Below, piece by piece: positions 1 through 7,699 of a stretch of DNA of 64,000 nucleotides (its first letter is position 1; every line of letters starts with the position of its first letter). The notes below the pieces were generated by a model, which was given only the letters and a program-made list of their open reading frames with translations, was not told the origin of the DNA and ran no database searches. Both the position numbers and the translations under genes were made by a program. The stretch lies in assembly GCA_016722075.1 (NCBI GenBank), contig JADKGW010000001.1, positions 124,001 to 188,000 on the forward strand. Direction: 5' to 3'. The DNA comes from Candidatus Kouleothrix ribensis (lineage in GTDB: Bacteria; Chloroflexota; Chloroflexia; Chloroflexales; Roseiflexaceae).

Positions 1-263
1 GCTCGCACCACCGATCGCCAGCAGGCGGCGCACCCGAGCAGGGCGCGGGCGGCTCGGGCGGCGGCATGCCCTCGCTCGACCAGGCGGCAGGTGGGGCGTT
101 CGCCGGGCTAAACACCATGAGCGCGGGCTTCTTCGACATGCTCAACTCGACCTCGTCGGTGTTCACCAGCTCGCCCTCGAGCTCGAGCGGCGGCGGCGGC
201 GGGTTTAGCGGCGGCGGCGGCGGTGGTGGCGGCGGCGGTGGCGGGTCGAGCGGCTTTGGCTAG
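1..263 (+). CDS. C-terminal end of a DUF2207-like glycine-rich membrane protein (partial)
   Basis: The gene enters from the left edge; the open frame runs from base 3 to the stop at 261-263 with no start needed inside the window. The visible 86 or so residues end in a serine run followed by glycine tracts and a final GFG. This kind of Gly/Ser-rich tail is typical of bacterial DUF2207 (TPM-like) predicted membrane proteins, but the diagnostic membrane segments lie outside the window, so the family call is an inference from the tail and from the neighbouring SPFH and zinc-ribbon membrane genes. Low-complexity codon use (GGC/GGT runs) makes this end prone to length variation. It lies about 85 bp before the next gene, separated by a short minisatellite. 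Confidence 0.55.
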   Translation, partial: SHHRSPAGGAPEQGAGGSGGGMPSLDQAAGGAFAGLNTMSAGFFDMLNSTSSVFTSSPSSSSGGGGGFSGGGGGGGGGGGGSSGFG

Positions 264-271
264 ATTTGGCG

Positions 272-331
272 GGTTGCACGACGCACTACGCACGACGCAC
301 GACGCACTATGTACACAGGCGGGTTGCGCAC
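272..331. repeat. CGCACGA minisatellite with TATGTACACAG linker
   Basis: Several near-perfect 7-bp units (CGCACGA, CGCACTA) are followed by TATGTACACAG and a GCGGGTTGCG remnant. The same order of modules recurs at 39466-39531, and related pieces are at 4640-4758 and 55063-55108. It is translatable in one frame in front of the next gene, which makes that gene look longer than it is. Confidence 0.75.
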
Positions 332-346
332 AGAAGGATGGCATGC

Positions 347-922
347 ATGATCGGAAGTGGAAAAACTGTTGGTATGATCCTGATCGCGGCCGGCGTGATC
401 ATTCTGTTGATCGTCGCGATCTTCACCGGCTCGGGTGTGGCCTCGGGCCGGCTGAGTGGCTCGGGTGCCATCCTGGGCATCGGGCTATTCGGCGTGCTGC
501 CGCTGCTGGTGCTGGGCGGCGTCGGCGCCTACCTGTTCAGCAAAGGCCGCAGCGAAGAGCAGGAGCTGGCCGGCGTGCGCAAGAAAGAGCGCCTGCTGGG
601 CCTGATCCAGTCGCAGGGTAAAGCCTCGCTCAACTCAATTATCGTCGAAATGAAGATGACCCGCGACGAAGTCAAGCGCGACATCTACGAGCTGGTGCAG
701 CAAGGGCTGTTTACCGGCTACATCGACTGGAGCACCAACACATTCTATTCGAAGGACGCAGCGCAGGTAGGCAGCAACAAGTGCCCGAACTGCGGCGGCG
801 TGCGCGAGCTGGTGGGCCAGGGCATCGTCAAATGCCAGTACTGCGGCGCCGAGCTGTTCATCCCGCCGGGCGCGCCGCAGACGAGCGCCACGCCTGCGCC
901 GCCGCCGGCCGCCAAGCCGTAA
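347..922 (+). CDS. Small membrane protein with winged-helix/PCI-like region and C-terminal zinc ribbon
   Basis: A 191-residue protein. Two hydrophobic segments (about residues 5-25 and 43-65) form a hairpin in the membrane, then a charged helical region (about 66-130) resembles the PCI/winged-helix domain seen in similar bacterial proteins. The C-terminus carries a zinc ribbon with Cys146/Cys149 and Cys163/Cys166 (CPNC and CQYC). The start at 347 is preferred because AGAAGGA lies 8 bp upstream; longer reading frames translate the CGCACGA repeat. It sits between a glycine-rich membrane protein and an SPFH protein, so a role at the cytoplasmic face of the membrane with those partners is plausible. 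No enzymatic function is suggested. Confidence 0.75.
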   Translation: MIGSGKTVGMILIAAGVIILLIVAIFTGSGVASGRLSGSGAILGIGLFGVLPLLVLGGVGAYLFSKGRSEEQELAGVRKKERLLGLIQSQGKASLNSIIVEMKMTRDEVKRDIYELVQQGLFTGYIDWSTNTFYSKDAAQVGSNKCPNCGGVRELVGQGIVKCQYCGAELFIPPGAPQTSATPAPPPAAKP

Positions 923-1131
923 GCTAGGGCGCGCTGCTCAGGTTTCGCTCGCGCGTATCGTGTGTATGGCCTATGCTAGTGCCGGCAGCGCACATACGCT
1001 CAGCGGTTGGCTGGCTCCCAGAGCGCAAGCCAGCGGGAAGCGCCGTGCTGGCGCAGGTAAAACCCGACACCTACATTCGAAGAGCTAACCAAGCCCGGCC
1101 GCGCAGCGGCCGCTACTAACGGAGGGAACCC

Positions 1132-2172
1132 ATGGCCCGAATTATTGATGTGATCGAGTTTGTCGATGAGACCGGCCGCGAGATCATCCACCGCGAACCC
1201 GAGGGCGAGGCCTTCGACATCCGCTTCGGCTCGCAGCTGATTGTGCGCCCGAGCCAGGTGGCGATCTTCTTCCGCGACGGCCAGGCGCTCGACTCGTTCG
1301 GCCCCGGCCGGCACACGCTCACCACCGCCAACATCCCGATCCTGGCCGGCCTGATCGGCATGGCCACCGGTGGCCGCACGCCGTTCCCGGCCGAGGTGCT
1401 GTTCGTGAACATGCGCCAATTCGTCGATCAGAAATGGGGCACAAGCGAGCCGGTGACGGTGCGCGATAGTGCCTTTGGCATGATCCGGCTGCGCGCATTC
1501 GGCAGCTACGCCTACCAGGTGAAAGAGCCGCTGCAGTTCGCCAACCAGATCGCCGGGCAGCAGGGCATCTTCACCACCGGTGAGCTCGAGAACTACCTGC
1601 GCAGCTTCATTATGCAGCGCTTCACCGATGTGCTGGGCGAACAGCAGCGCAGCCTGCTCGAGCTGGCCGGCCAGTTCAGCGAGCTGAGCACCGGCGTCAA
1701 GGCGCAGCTGGCCGACGACTTCAGCGCGATTGGCCTGCAGCTATCGGCCTTCTACGTCGGCTCGATCTCGCCGACCGAGGACACTGCCAAGGCGATCGAC
1801 GAGCGCGCGTCGATGGGCGCGATCGGCGACATGGACGCCTACATGAAGTTCAAGGCCGCCCGTGCCATGGGCGACGCCGCCAATAACCCCGGCGGCGAAG
1901 CCGGCAGCACCGTGGGCCTCGGCGCGGGCGTAGGCCTTGGCGCGGCAATTGCCGGTGCGATTGGGCAGGCCTTCCAGCCACGCCCGGCCACCCCCGCCGC
2001 CGCCGCTGCCCCGGCCGAGCCGGCCGCTGCGAGCGGCGCGTTGACGCGCGCCCAGGTGCAAGAGGCGATCGACGCGCTTGATTTGCGCTTCTCGAAGGGC
2101 GAGATCGCCGAGGAGACCTATAATCGTATGATCAAGAAGTGGGAGGATCGGCTGAAAGAGCTGGGCGGATAG
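1132..2172 (+). CDS. SPFH/band-7 domain protein with SHOCT-like C-terminus
   Basis: A 346-residue protein of the YdjI/'virion core protein-like' SPFH group. An N-terminal beta-rich SPFH core (about residues 20-215) contains the pattern around PILAGLIGMATGG and FVNMRQFVDQKWGT that is typical of the group. A Gly/Ala-rich linker (about 255-305) follows, and a roughly 35-residue SHOCT-like helical tail (ALDLRFSKGEIAEETYNRM) ends the protein. There is no clear signal peptide. GGAGGG at 1121-1126 is a good ribosome site for the ATG at 1132. SPFH proteins oligomerise on membranes and organise partner proteins; the upstream zinc-ribbon membrane protein is a likely partner by context. Confidence 0.88.
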   Translation: MARIIDVIEFVDETGREIIHREPEGEAFDIRFGSQLIVRPSQVAIFFRDGQALDSFGPGRHTLTTANIPILAGLIGMATGGRTPFPAEVLFVNMRQFVDQKWGTSEPVTVRDSAFGMIRLRAFGSYAYQVKEPLQFANQIAGQQGIFTTGELENYLRSFIMQRFTDVLGEQQRSLLELAGQFSELSTGVKAQLADDFSAIGLQLSAFYVGSISPTEDTAKAIDERASMGAIGDMDAYMKFKAARAMGDAANNPGGEAGSTVGLGAGVGLGAAIAGAIGQAFQPRPATPAAAAAPAEPAAASGALTRAQVQEAIDALDLRFSKGEIAEETYNRMIKKWEDRLKELGG

Positions 2173-2347
2173 TTGGAGCATGGGGGTATCGGGGCTGCGC
2201 GCCCGCGTGCCCCGTGGCGGAACACTCCAACAAATCGTGCGCAGGCCCAGGCGGTTGGGGCGTGTAGCGCTGCACCATGCCCGGCGCCCGGGCCATGGCA
2301 TGAATCGATGGCATTGGGGCTGGCATGGCCTCGCTTGCCGGAGGGGT

Positions 2348-2376
2348 ATGAGGGGAACCGGCCGGGTTCCCCTCAT
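2348..2376. other. Perfect 12-bp stem hairpin
   Basis: ATGAGGGGAACC (2348-2359) is exactly repeated in inverse at 2365-2376 with a 5-nt loop GGCCG. It lies in the 255-bp gap between the SPFH gene and the methyltransferase gene. There is no T-run on either side, so it is not a canonical terminator; mRNA end protection or rho-assisted termination are possible. Confidence 0.6.
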
Positions 2377-2427
2377 CGCGGGCACGGGGGCGCAGCGCCT
2401 CGAACAGCTCACAACAAAGCAACCACC

Positions 2428-3687
2428 ATGAGCGAAACCGACTTCCACTACACCAAAGACACCCACGCCGCAGCCTCGACCGGCCACTACGTCTTCAACC
2501 AGCTCATCCCCTACATCGGCAACAAACGCAAGCTGCTGCCGCTGCTGCAGCAGGCGATCATCCAGGCCGGCGCGCACCCAGGTGCGACGTTCCTCGACCT
2601 GTTTGCGGGCAGCGGCGTGGTGGCGCGCATGGCCAAGCAGCTCGGCTTCCGCGTGTTTGCGAACGACTGGGAGCCGTATGCCGGTGAGATCAATCGATGC
2701 TATATTGAGTGCAGCGCCCCGCCACCCTTCACCGCGCTGGGCGGGTATGCGGCCGCGCTGGGCCGGCTCAACGCGCTGCCGCCGCAGGTCGATTGGGTGA
2801 CGCGCCACCTCTGCCCGGCCAGCGACCAGCGCTACGACACCGCGCGCGACCGCATGTTCTACACCCGCGCCAACGGCATGATCATCGACGCGATGCGCGC
2901 CCAGATTGCTGACTGGGAGCAGGCCGGCCTGCTCGCACCGCTTGAGCGCGCCTGCCTGCTGGCGCCGATGCTCTACCAGGCCAGCTATACCAGCAATACC
3001 AGCGGCGTGTTCAAGGGTTTCCATAATGGCTGGGGCGGCCAGACCAGAACGGCGCTCTACCGCATCCTGGCGCGCTTCGAGCTGCGGCCGGCCGTATTTT
3101 ACGACAATCGGCAGGCCAACCAGGTGTTTCAGCTCGAGGCCGAGCTGCTGGCACGCCAGCTGCGCGCGGCCCGGCAGCGCCCCGAGATCGCCTACCTCGA
3201 CCCGCCCTACAACCAGCACCCCTATGGCAGCAACTACCACGTGCTGAATTCGATCGCGCTATGGGATCGGCCGCCGCTCAGCGAGCAGATCGCCGGGCGC
3301 AACAAGGCCGCTATTCGCGACGACTGGCGCACCGCGCGGCGCAGCGCCTACAACTACCGCGGCGAGGCCGAGCGGGCCTTTGCGGCGCTGCTGGCGGCGC
3401 TCGATGCGCACTACATCCTCACGAGCTACAGCACCGATGGCGTCGTGCCGCTCGAGGCGTTGGTGCGCATCTGCACCGAGCGTGGGCACACTAGCGTAGT
3501 GCAGCGCGAGTACAAGCGCTACCGTGTCAGCTCACAGCGCTTCTCGCACAAGCCGCTGACGATCGAGTTTGTACTGATCGTCGATACACAGCGACGCCAC
3601 ACCGGCCCCAGCCCCGAGGCGATCTGCGAGCAGCTCCGCCACGCCGAGCGCGCCGCCCTGGCCGAGCACCCCGAGCGGCGCGGATGA
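2428..3687 (+). CDS. D12-class DNA adenine N6-methyltransferase (orphan)
   Basis: A 419-residue enzyme of the Dam/D12 class II methyltransferases, transferring methyl from S-adenosylmethionine to adenine N6. Motif X is IPYIGNKRKLL near residues 30-40, motif I is FAGSG at residues 59-63, and the catalytic DPPY is at residues 258-261. A frame extends upstream to 2173, but that stretch has no conserved character and contains the hairpin at 2348-2376, so the ATG at 2428 is chosen; its ribosome site is weak. No restriction endonuclease gene is visible nearby, so this looks like a solitary methylase. The target sequence cannot be read from the protein alone. Confidence 0.88.
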   Translation: MSETDFHYTKDTHAAASTGHYVFNQLIPYIGNKRKLLPLLQQAIIQAGAHPGATFLDLFAGSGVVARMAKQLGFRVFANDWEPYAGEINRCYIECSAPPPFTALGGYAAALGRLNALPPQVDWVTRHLCPASDQRYDTARDRMFYTRANGMIIDAMRAQIADWEQAGLLAPLERACLLAPMLYQASYTSNTSGVFKGFHNGWGGQTRTALYRILARFELRPAVFYDNRQANQVFQLEAELLARQLRAARQRPEIAYLDPPYNQHPYGSNYHVLNSIALWDRPPLSEQIAGRNKAAIRDDWRTARRSAYNYRGEAERAFAALLAALDAHYILTSYSTDGVVPLEALVRICTERGHTSVVQREYKRYRVSSQRFSHKPLTIEFVLIVDTQRRHTGPSPEAICEQLRHAERAALAEHPERRG

Positions 3688-3695
3688 TCGCGCGC

Positions 3696-4589
3696 CTAAG
3701 CCCCGGCCCGGCTGCGCAGCCGCCGCTCGAGCACCTGGTCGTCGGCCATGCCATGCAGGCGCAGGTAGAAGCGCGCCGCGTCGAGCAGTGCGTCCTCGGG
3801 GATCAGGCCGACCAGCTCGCTCTCGGTGATCAGCACGCCATACGCAGCGGCCTCGCGTGCGACCATCTCGACCACCCGGTGGATCGGTGTGGTGCGAAAG
3901 TCGACCAGATTCATCGACACCTGGGCGCGGCCTTCTACCAGCATGCCCAGCGCACGCACGCCGCGCAGCCCGCCCGACGATCCGCGCACGGCCTTGGCGA
4001 TGCGCTTGGCGATCTCGATATCGCCGCTATTGAGGTAGATATTGTAGGCAATGAGCGGCTGCCGTGCGCCGACGATCGTCGCGCCGGCGCTGCCCAGGCG
4101 CGCCGGGCCAAAATCGGGCGCGCGCGCGGGGTCGCTGACGATCGCCTCGCGCAGCCCTTCATACTCGCCGCGCCGCAGGTTCGGCAGCGCCGCGCGCTCG
4201 GGGCGGGTCGCCGCCGCCTCGTACAGGTACACCGGGATGCCCAGCTCGTCGCCGATGCGCTGGCCGACCGCGCGGGCCAGCGCCACACACTCGGCCAGGG
4301 TCGTGCTGCCCAGCGGCACAAACGGCAGCACGTCGGTGGCACCAACGCGCGGGTGCTGGCCGCTGTGCTGGGTCATGTCGATCAGCTCGGCCGCGCGGCG
4401 CACCGCCCGAACCGCCGCCTCGGCCACCGCGTCGGCCGGCCCGGCGAAGGTGAGCACGCTGCGGTTGTGATCGGCGTCGGCGCTGGTATCGAGCACGGTC
4501 GCGCCCGGCACCTCGGCCACGGCAGCCACGATCGCGTCGATCACCTCTGGCCGCCGGCCCTCGCTGAAGTTCGGGATACATTCGATCAT
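3696..4589 (-). CDS. ftcD: Glutamate formimidoyltransferase
   Basis: A 297-residue protein beginning MIECIPNFSEGR, the signature of the formiminotransferase domain. It moves the formimino group of N-formimino-glutamate (histidine degradation) to tetrahydrofolate, or runs in the formyl-glutamate direction. HNRSVLTFAG and TQHSGQHPRVGATDVLPFVPL are conserved family blocks. The cyclodeaminase domain is absent, as in stand-alone bacterial enzymes. The start at 4589 is preferred over 4595 because AAGGAG lies 7 bp upstream; longer frames run into a CAACCTGC minisatellite. No hut genes lie beside it in this window. It ends only 8 bp from the convergent methyltransferase gene. Confidence 0.9.
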   Translation of the reverse strand: MIECIPNFSEGRRPEVIDAIVAAVAEVPGATVLDTSADADHNRSVLTFAGPADAVAEAAVRAVRRAAELIDMTQHSGQHPRVGATDVLPFVPLGSTTLAECVALARAVGQRIGDELGIPVYLYEAAATRPERAALPNLRRGEYEGLREAIVSDPARAPDFGPARLGSAGATIVGARQPLIAYNIYLNSGDIEIAKRIAKAVRGSSGGLRGVRALGMLVEGRAQVSMNLVDFRTTPIHRVVEMVAREAAAYGVLITESELVGLIPEDALLDAARFYLRLHGMADDQVLERRLRSRAGA

Positions 4590-4639
4590 GGGCATGCTCC
4601 TTGGGCTAGTATACGTCGGGGGAAAGTCATCGTGCCTAC

Positions 4640-4758
4640 CTGTGTGCGTAGTGCAACCTGCCAACCTGCAACCTGCCAACCTGCAACCTGCAACCTGCAA
4701 CCTGCCAACCTGCCAACCTGCCAACCTGCCAACCTGCCAACCTGCCAACCTGCCAACT
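4640..4758. repeat. CAACCTG(C) minisatellite
   Basis: About thirteen tandem 7- or 8-bp units (CAACCTG or CCAACCTG) fill 4654-4758 in the gap between two minus-strand genes. A remnant of the CGCACTA module (GTGTGCGTAGTGC) precedes it at 4641-4653. The same unit recurs at 39502-39528. All frames are open through parts of it, giving false N-terminal extensions on both strands. Confidence 0.9.
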
Positions 4759-4773
4759 GCCGACTGGGTGCGA

Positions 4774-5952
4774 CTACCAGTTTGTCACCGAGCCATCGTT
4801 GCGGCGGAAGTGTGGCGCCTCCCAGAATTGCCAGCTATGCTGCGCGGCTACCTGCTCGTCGAAGTCGACGCCCAGGCCGGGTGCGTTGAGCACCGGGAAG
4901 CTGTTGCCGGCCAGGCGCGGCTGGGTGGGGAACAGCACATCGGCGTCGTTGATGCCGCTCGATCCATAGTACAGATTTTCCGATTGGGTGACGCGCACCT
5001 CGAGCCAGGCGAAGTTTGGCACTGCAGCCGCAAGCTGGATGGTCGCGGCGGTACAGATCGGGCCGAGCGGGTTGTGCGGCATCAGGTCGATGTAGTGCGC
5101 CTCGGCCCAGCCGGCCACTTTGAGCGCCTCGGTGAAGCCGCCCACGTTGCAGATATCGACACGCGCGAAATCGGTCAGGTGCTGCTCGATAAACGGCAGG
5201 AACTGCCACTTGCTGGCGAACTCCTCACCGACCGCGAATGGAATATCGCTGAGCTTGCGCAGCGCGGCGTAGGCCTCGGGCGCCTCGTCGCGGATCGGCT
5301 CTTCGATGAAGTCGAGCGTGCCCCTGGGCATGCGCTGGCAGAACGAGGCCGTCTCGGCGATCGACAGCCGGTGGTGGTAGTCGATGCCCAGCGTCAGGTC
5401 GGGGCCGAAATGCGCGCGCGCCTGGGCCAGCCACTGCGCAGTATAGCCGATACTCGCGCGCGGCTCAAAGATCGCCGGGTCGGCCGGTGGTGTGGGCAGC
5501 AGCGGCATGGTGCGGATCACGCGCCAGCCGTGATCCCAGAGCAGCTGCATGCTTGCGAGCATCTGCTCGCCGCTGCCGCCGGCTGCGGTGGCGAAGCAGG
5601 GGATGGTATCGCGCTGCTTGCCGCCCAGCAGCTGATAGACCGGCACGCCCAGCGCTTTGCCGGCGATGTCGTAGAGCGCAATGTCGATCGCGCTCTGCGC
5701 CGCCAGCAGCACGCGCCCGCCCTCGAAATACTGGCTGCGATACAGCTCTTGCCAGATCCGCCCACGCTGGAGCGGGTCCTTGCCGATCAAGAATTCGCGG
5801 AAGTGCTTGAGCGCGCCGATCACGGCCAGCTCGCGCCCGCTCAGGCCCGCCTCGCCCAGGCCATAGATGCCCTCGCTCGTTTCGACTTTGACGACAAGCT
5901 GGTTGCGATTGCCCACCCACACCGGGTAGGGCTTGATCTCGGTGATGTGCAT
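4774..5952 (-). CDS. Mandelate racemase/muconate lactonizing family protein, galactonate-dehydratase-like
   Basis: A 392-residue enolase-superfamily enzyme. The N-terminal capping domain (about 1-115) is followed by a TIM barrel. Metal and catalytic positions follow the galactonate dehydratase pattern: GIDYHHR (Asp and His), FIEEP (Glu), VGEEF (Glu) and MPHNPLGP (His). The reaction would be abstraction of the alpha-proton of a sugar acid and loss of water to a 2-keto-3-deoxy acid; the exact substrate is not readable. It follows an SDR and a GntR-family regulator on the same strand with gaps of 45 bp or less, which suggests a small regulated operon for a hexonate or uronate. Confidence 0.88.
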   Translation of the reverse strand: MHITEIKPYPVWVGNRNQLVVKVETSEGIYGLGEAGLSGRELAVIGALKHFREFLIGKDPLQRGRIWQELYRSQYFEGGRVLLAAQSAIDIALYDIAGKALGVPVYQLLGGKQRDTIPCFATAAGGSGEQMLASMQLLWDHGWRVIRTMPLLPTPPADPAIFEPRASIGYTAQWLAQARAHFGPDLTLGIDYHHRLSIAETASFCQRMPRGTLDFIEEPIRDEAPEAYAALRKLSDIPFAVGEEFASKWQFLPFIEQHLTDFARVDICNVGGFTEALKVAGWAEAHYIDLMPHNPLGPICTAATIQLAAAVPNFAWLEVRVTQSENLYYGSSGINDADVLFPTQPRLAGNSFPVLNAPGLGVDFDEQVAAQHSWQFWEAPHFRRNDGSVTNW

Positions 5953-5997
5953 GGGTGTTCAGCTCCGTTCGTTAACGCGTGCATAGCTTGTGGGCAC

Positions 5998-6819
5998 CTA
6001 CTGCTCGTGTTCCCATCCCAGCAGCCGCGCGGCCTTGCCGCTGTCGAAGAACCCGTTGTGTCCCGATAGGTCGCCGCGCAGCGGCACGCCGGGGTAGTGC
6101 CGCTGGGCCAGCTCGAATGAGGGTTGCTCGGCCGCAGTGCGCGGCGCGGTGATATAGAAGGCCTCGTGGCCGCTGAAGCCGGCCGTCAGCGCCAGCAGGC
6201 ATGCCCGGCTGGCCTCGGATAGCAGCGTATAGGCCCACAGGTGACGCACGCCGACGGCCCCAAGCTGCGTGGTGCGCTCGATCGCGTGGGCGCGCGATTC
6301 GACCAGCCAGTGGAAGCGCAGGCTGGTAATCGTCATATTCGCGAAGCGGCGCGCAAATGCGTCGGCCTGCTGCTCGAGCACCCACTTCGACAGGCTGTAT
6401 GGGTCTTCGGTATAGGTCGGGTGCTGCTCGTCGAGCGGGAAGTAGTCGTAGCGCGGCGCGCGGCTGAAAGCGCCGCCGATCGCATTGATCGACGATGCTA
6501 GGCACACGTGCGTGATCCCCAGCGTCGCCGCCGCGCTCAGCGCGTTGTAGCTGCCGGCGGTGTTGTCGATGTACACGACTGAGTCGGGGTGGTTCATGGG
6601 CGAGCGGTGTGCAGCCAGGTGAACCAGCGCGTCGCAATCGCGCAGGCAGGCCGCCAGCTCGCCAAAGTTGCGCGTATCGGCCACCAGTGCGGTCACCTGC
6701 TGATTGTGGACCGCCGGCAGCGCGCGGTCGATGCTCACAACCGCGTGGCCCTGCTCGAGCAGGTAGGGGATCAGGCTGCGCCCCAGCTCGCCATTGCCGC
6801 CAGTAACTGCGATTCGCAT
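5998..6819 (-). CDS. NAD(P)-dependent epimerase/dehydratase (uronate-dehydrogenase-like SDR)
   Basis: A 273-residue extended SDR with a Rossmann motif near GGNGELG (residues 8-14), DALVHLAAH, and the catalytic YSLSK. It resembles the short NAD-dependent epimerase/uronate dehydrogenase group. Start at 6819 is set by AGAGGAG just upstream. It is closely similar to the protein encoded at 25307-26134: both contain the block RAPRYDYFPLDEQHPTY, so the two are paralogues. Its place after a GntR regulator and before a galactonate-dehydratase-like gene supports a role in oxidation or epimerisation of a sugar or sugar acid. Substrate is unknown. Confidence 0.85.
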   Translation of the reverse strand: MRIAVTGGNGELGRSLIPYLLEQGHAVVSIDRALPAVHNQQVTALVADTRNFGELAACLRDCDALVHLAAHRSPMNHPDSVVYIDNTAGSYNALSAAATLGITHVCLASSINAIGGAFSRAPRYDYFPLDEQHPTYTEDPYSLSKWVLEQQADAFARRFANMTITSLRFHWLVESRAHAIERTTQLGAVGVRHLWAYTLLSEASRACLLALTAGFSGHEAFYITAPRTAAEQPSFELAQRHYPGVPLRGDLSGHNGFFDSGKAARLLGWEHEQ

Positions 6820-6862
6820 AGCTCTCCTCTGTATTGTTGCGCTACCGGCGCCAGGTGCCGGG

Positions 6863-7603
6863 TTAGTGCGGCTTGGCCTCGGCCACAACCAGGCTGCTCA
6901 ACGAATCGTTCATATGCGCGAGCATCAGCAGCCGCGCCTGCGGTGCGTTGCGGTCGCGCAGTGCCTCGGCGATCAGCAGGTGGTAGCGCACTGCGCGTGC
7001 GGTCATGCCCGGCTCGAGCGAGGTTAGCCGGCGGCTCTCGAGAAACAGGTCGTTCACGCTTTCCATCATGCGAAATAAGATCGGGTTGCAGGCGGCCTGT
7101 GCGATCTGGCGATGGAAGCGCACATCCGGCTCGACGAAGTCGAGGCCTTGCAGCGCTTCCTGCTCCATCTGGTGCGCCAGCGCCTCGATCTCGTCGATCT
7201 CGGCGTCGCTGCCGCGCTCGGCGGCCAGCGCGGCCAGCTCGGGCTCGAGGATGCGGCGCGTCTCGGCCAGCGCGACGATCAGGCCGATGCCAACATCCTG
7301 AAACTGGCTGGTCAGGCTAGTCGAGCGGCGCACGCCGGTGACGAACACGCCGCGGCCATGTTCGATCTTGACCAGCCCGATCGACTGGAGCGAGCGCAGC
7401 GCCTCGCGCACCGACCCGGTGCTGACTGCGAGGTCGTTGGCCAGCCGGGTGATGCTCGGCAGCCGCTCGCCGGGCAGCCACACGCCGCTGCGGATGCGCT
7501 GCTCGAGATCATCGAACACTACCTGGAACACCGGGTTGCCCGATGCGTCGCGTGGCGTGGTGGCCGGCGCAGGCCGGGCCGGTGAGTTGGGTTGGTTTGT
7601 CAT
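6863..7603 (-). CDS. GntR-family regulator, FadR/FCD subfamily
   Basis: A 246-residue transcription factor. Residues about 25-95 form the GntR winged helix (GVWLPGERLPSITRLAND, SVREALRSLQSIGLV, GRGVFV), and residues about 110-235 form an all-helical FCD ligand domain. FCD regulators typically respond to carboxylic acids such as hexuronates and hexonates. It is first in a same-strand run (regulator, SDR, enolase-family dehydratase), so it probably controls that run and itself. The 96-bp upstream gap holds no palindrome clear enough to call as its operator. Confidence 0.9.
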   Translation of the reverse strand: MTNQPNSPARPAPATTPRDASGNPVFQVVFDDLEQRIRSGVWLPGERLPSITRLANDLAVSTGSVREALRSLQSIGLVKIEHGRGVFVTGVRRSTSLTSQFQDVGIGLIVALAETRRILEPELAALAAERGSDAEIDEIEALAHQMEQEALQGLDFVEPDVRFHRQIAQAACNPILFRMMESVNDLFLESRRLTSLEPGMTARAVRYHLLIAEALRDRNAPQARLLMLAHMNDSLSSLVVAEAKPH

Positions 7604-7699
7604 AGGCGTGGCGCTTGTGAACCTTTACTTTAGATTGCGGCCGGTCGCGGCCGAATGGCGCGGCAGTGAAGCCACGCGTATCTTGCCGGATCGGCGCGG

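Noticed and set aside
4590..4748. N-terminal extension of glutamate formimidoyltransferase
   Set aside because: It is translation of the CAACCTG repeat (Gly-Trp-Gln-Val-Gly-Arg-Leu-like); the family starts at MIECIPNFSEG with its own ribosome site.
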